NCBI RefSeq assembly: GCF_900044055.2
Contig: NZ_FCOX02000009.1
Coordinates: 123,587 to 187,586 of the forward strand
Source: Caballeronia calidae
GTDB lineage: Bacteria; Pseudomonadota; Gammaproteobacteria; Burkholderiales; Burkholderiaceae
Length of the DNA stretch: 64,000 bases
Reading direction: 5' to 3'
Each line of letters opens with the position of its first letter. Position 1 is the stretch's first letter. Under the pieces are notes generated by a model. That model made no database searches, was not told where the DNA came from, and worked only from the letters and a program-made list of their open reading frames with translations. The translations under genes were made by a program, and so were the position numbers. This document shows, piece after piece, positions 63,462 to 64,000 of this stretch.

Positions 63462-64000
63462 ATGCCAACAAGTTATCTCCCATACGAGCCGCAGCAGCAG
63501 ATGTTGCTGCCCCACGCGCTGCAAGACTGGCTGCCGGAAGGGCACCTGGCTTATTACATCAGCGACACGGTGGATTCGCTCGACCTGTCAAGCTTCCATG
63601 CGCGGTATGCGGGCGGCGGCCCGCGCAATCAACCCTTTCATCCGGCGATGATGGTGAAGGTGCTCGTCTACGGCTATGCGACCGGGGTGTTTTCGTCGCG
63701 CAAGCTGGCCAGGAAGCTGCATGAAGATATCGCGTTCCGGGTCCTCGCCGCGGGCAACTATCCGGCGCATCGCACGCTTTGCGACTTTCGCGCCTTTCAC
63801 TTGAAGGAACTGTCGGAGCTGTTTGTGCAAGTGGTGAAGCTGGCCAAGGAATGCGGACTGGTCAAGCTCGGGACGATTGCCGTTGACGGCACGAAGATCA
63901 AGGCCAATGCGTCGCGTCATAAGGCGATGAGTTACGAGCGGATGAAGAAAGCCGAGCTGGAACTCAAAGAACAGATCGATGCGCTGCTGGCCAAGGCGAA
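63462..64000 (+). mobile_element. IS1182-family transposase, 5' part
   Basis: An open frame of 179 codons from the ATG at 63462 running off the window. It starts PTSYLPYEPQQQMLLPHAL and contains LAYYISDTVDSLDL, PFHPAMMVKVLVYGYATG, HRTLCDFRAFHL and TIAVDGTKIKANAS, the N-terminal half of IS1182-type DDE transposases. Base composition is higher in GC than its left neighbours, consistent with recent arrival. The left end of the element lies between about 63400 and 63461. Confidence 0.8.

Overview
The window (64 kb, GC-rich, short intergenic spaces in the metabolic part and long ones elsewhere) looks like an accessory region of a Burkholderiaceae genome (Paraburkholderia, Caballeronia or Burkholderia type). 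I infer this from codon use, a protein resembling the BPSL0761 family known from Burkholderia, the style of the hydroxyproline/betaine catabolic operon, and IS5- and IS1182-type transposase sequences. I cannot tell from sequence alone whether it is chromosome 2 or a megaplasmid. No rRNA, tRNA or CRISPR array was recognised.

Layout. 0-8 kb: two small paralogous proteins, a secreted GH75-chitosanase-like protein, a membrane protein, a large patatin-like phospholipase lipoprotein and an exported protein of unknown role. 8.4-13 kb: a block of three minus-strand genes, including an HNH_2 protein and a Cas4/RecB-like nuclease fused to DUF2779, bracketed by an imperfect 40-bp direct repeat. 13.5-19.2 kb: an AlpA-like HTH gene, IncQ-type RepA helicase and RepC initiator overlapping head to tail, a gene-free tract with repeats and hairpins that could be an origin, then a large serine recombinase closed by a clear terminator. 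This looks like an integrated replicon or mobile element. 19.4-25 kb: small accessory genes, a HipA kinase lacking a HipB-type partner but followed by an excisionase-like HTH gene, and a LexA-like S24 repressor with a palindrome at its start.

25.4-37.9 kb is an ordered catabolic island: AraC regulator, DapA-family deaminase, FAD amino-acid oxidoreductase, a ProU-type ABC importer (ATPase-permease-binding protein), a ProC-like reductase, a proline racemase/4-hydroxyproline epimerase family enzyme, a DMSP-lyase-family cupin, a GntR regulator and an aldehyde dehydrogenase. Together these fit uptake of hydroxyproline or its betaine, epimerisation, oxidation, deamination to alpha-ketoglutarate semialdehyde and oxidation to alpha-ketoglutarate. 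A 29-bp repeat upstream of both transcription units is a candidate binding site for the regulator. 38-45.9 kb: mostly secreted or membrane proteins (small lipoprotein, NHL-like beta-propeller, RDD protein, lipase-like hydrolase), two cysteine-rich small proteins, and a relic of malate synthase G.

45.9-58.6 kb is a defence region: a CoiA-like nuclease, an XRE regulator with a conserved partner, a small ribbon-helix-helix-like gene and a complete type I Zorya anti-phage operon (zorABCD, overlapping or closely spaced). The right end (58.8-64 kb) shows turnover: an IS5-family transposase remnant, a small membrane protein, a second GH75-like protein, a frameshifted gene, short genes, and an IS1182-family transposase running off the window and truncating a gene.
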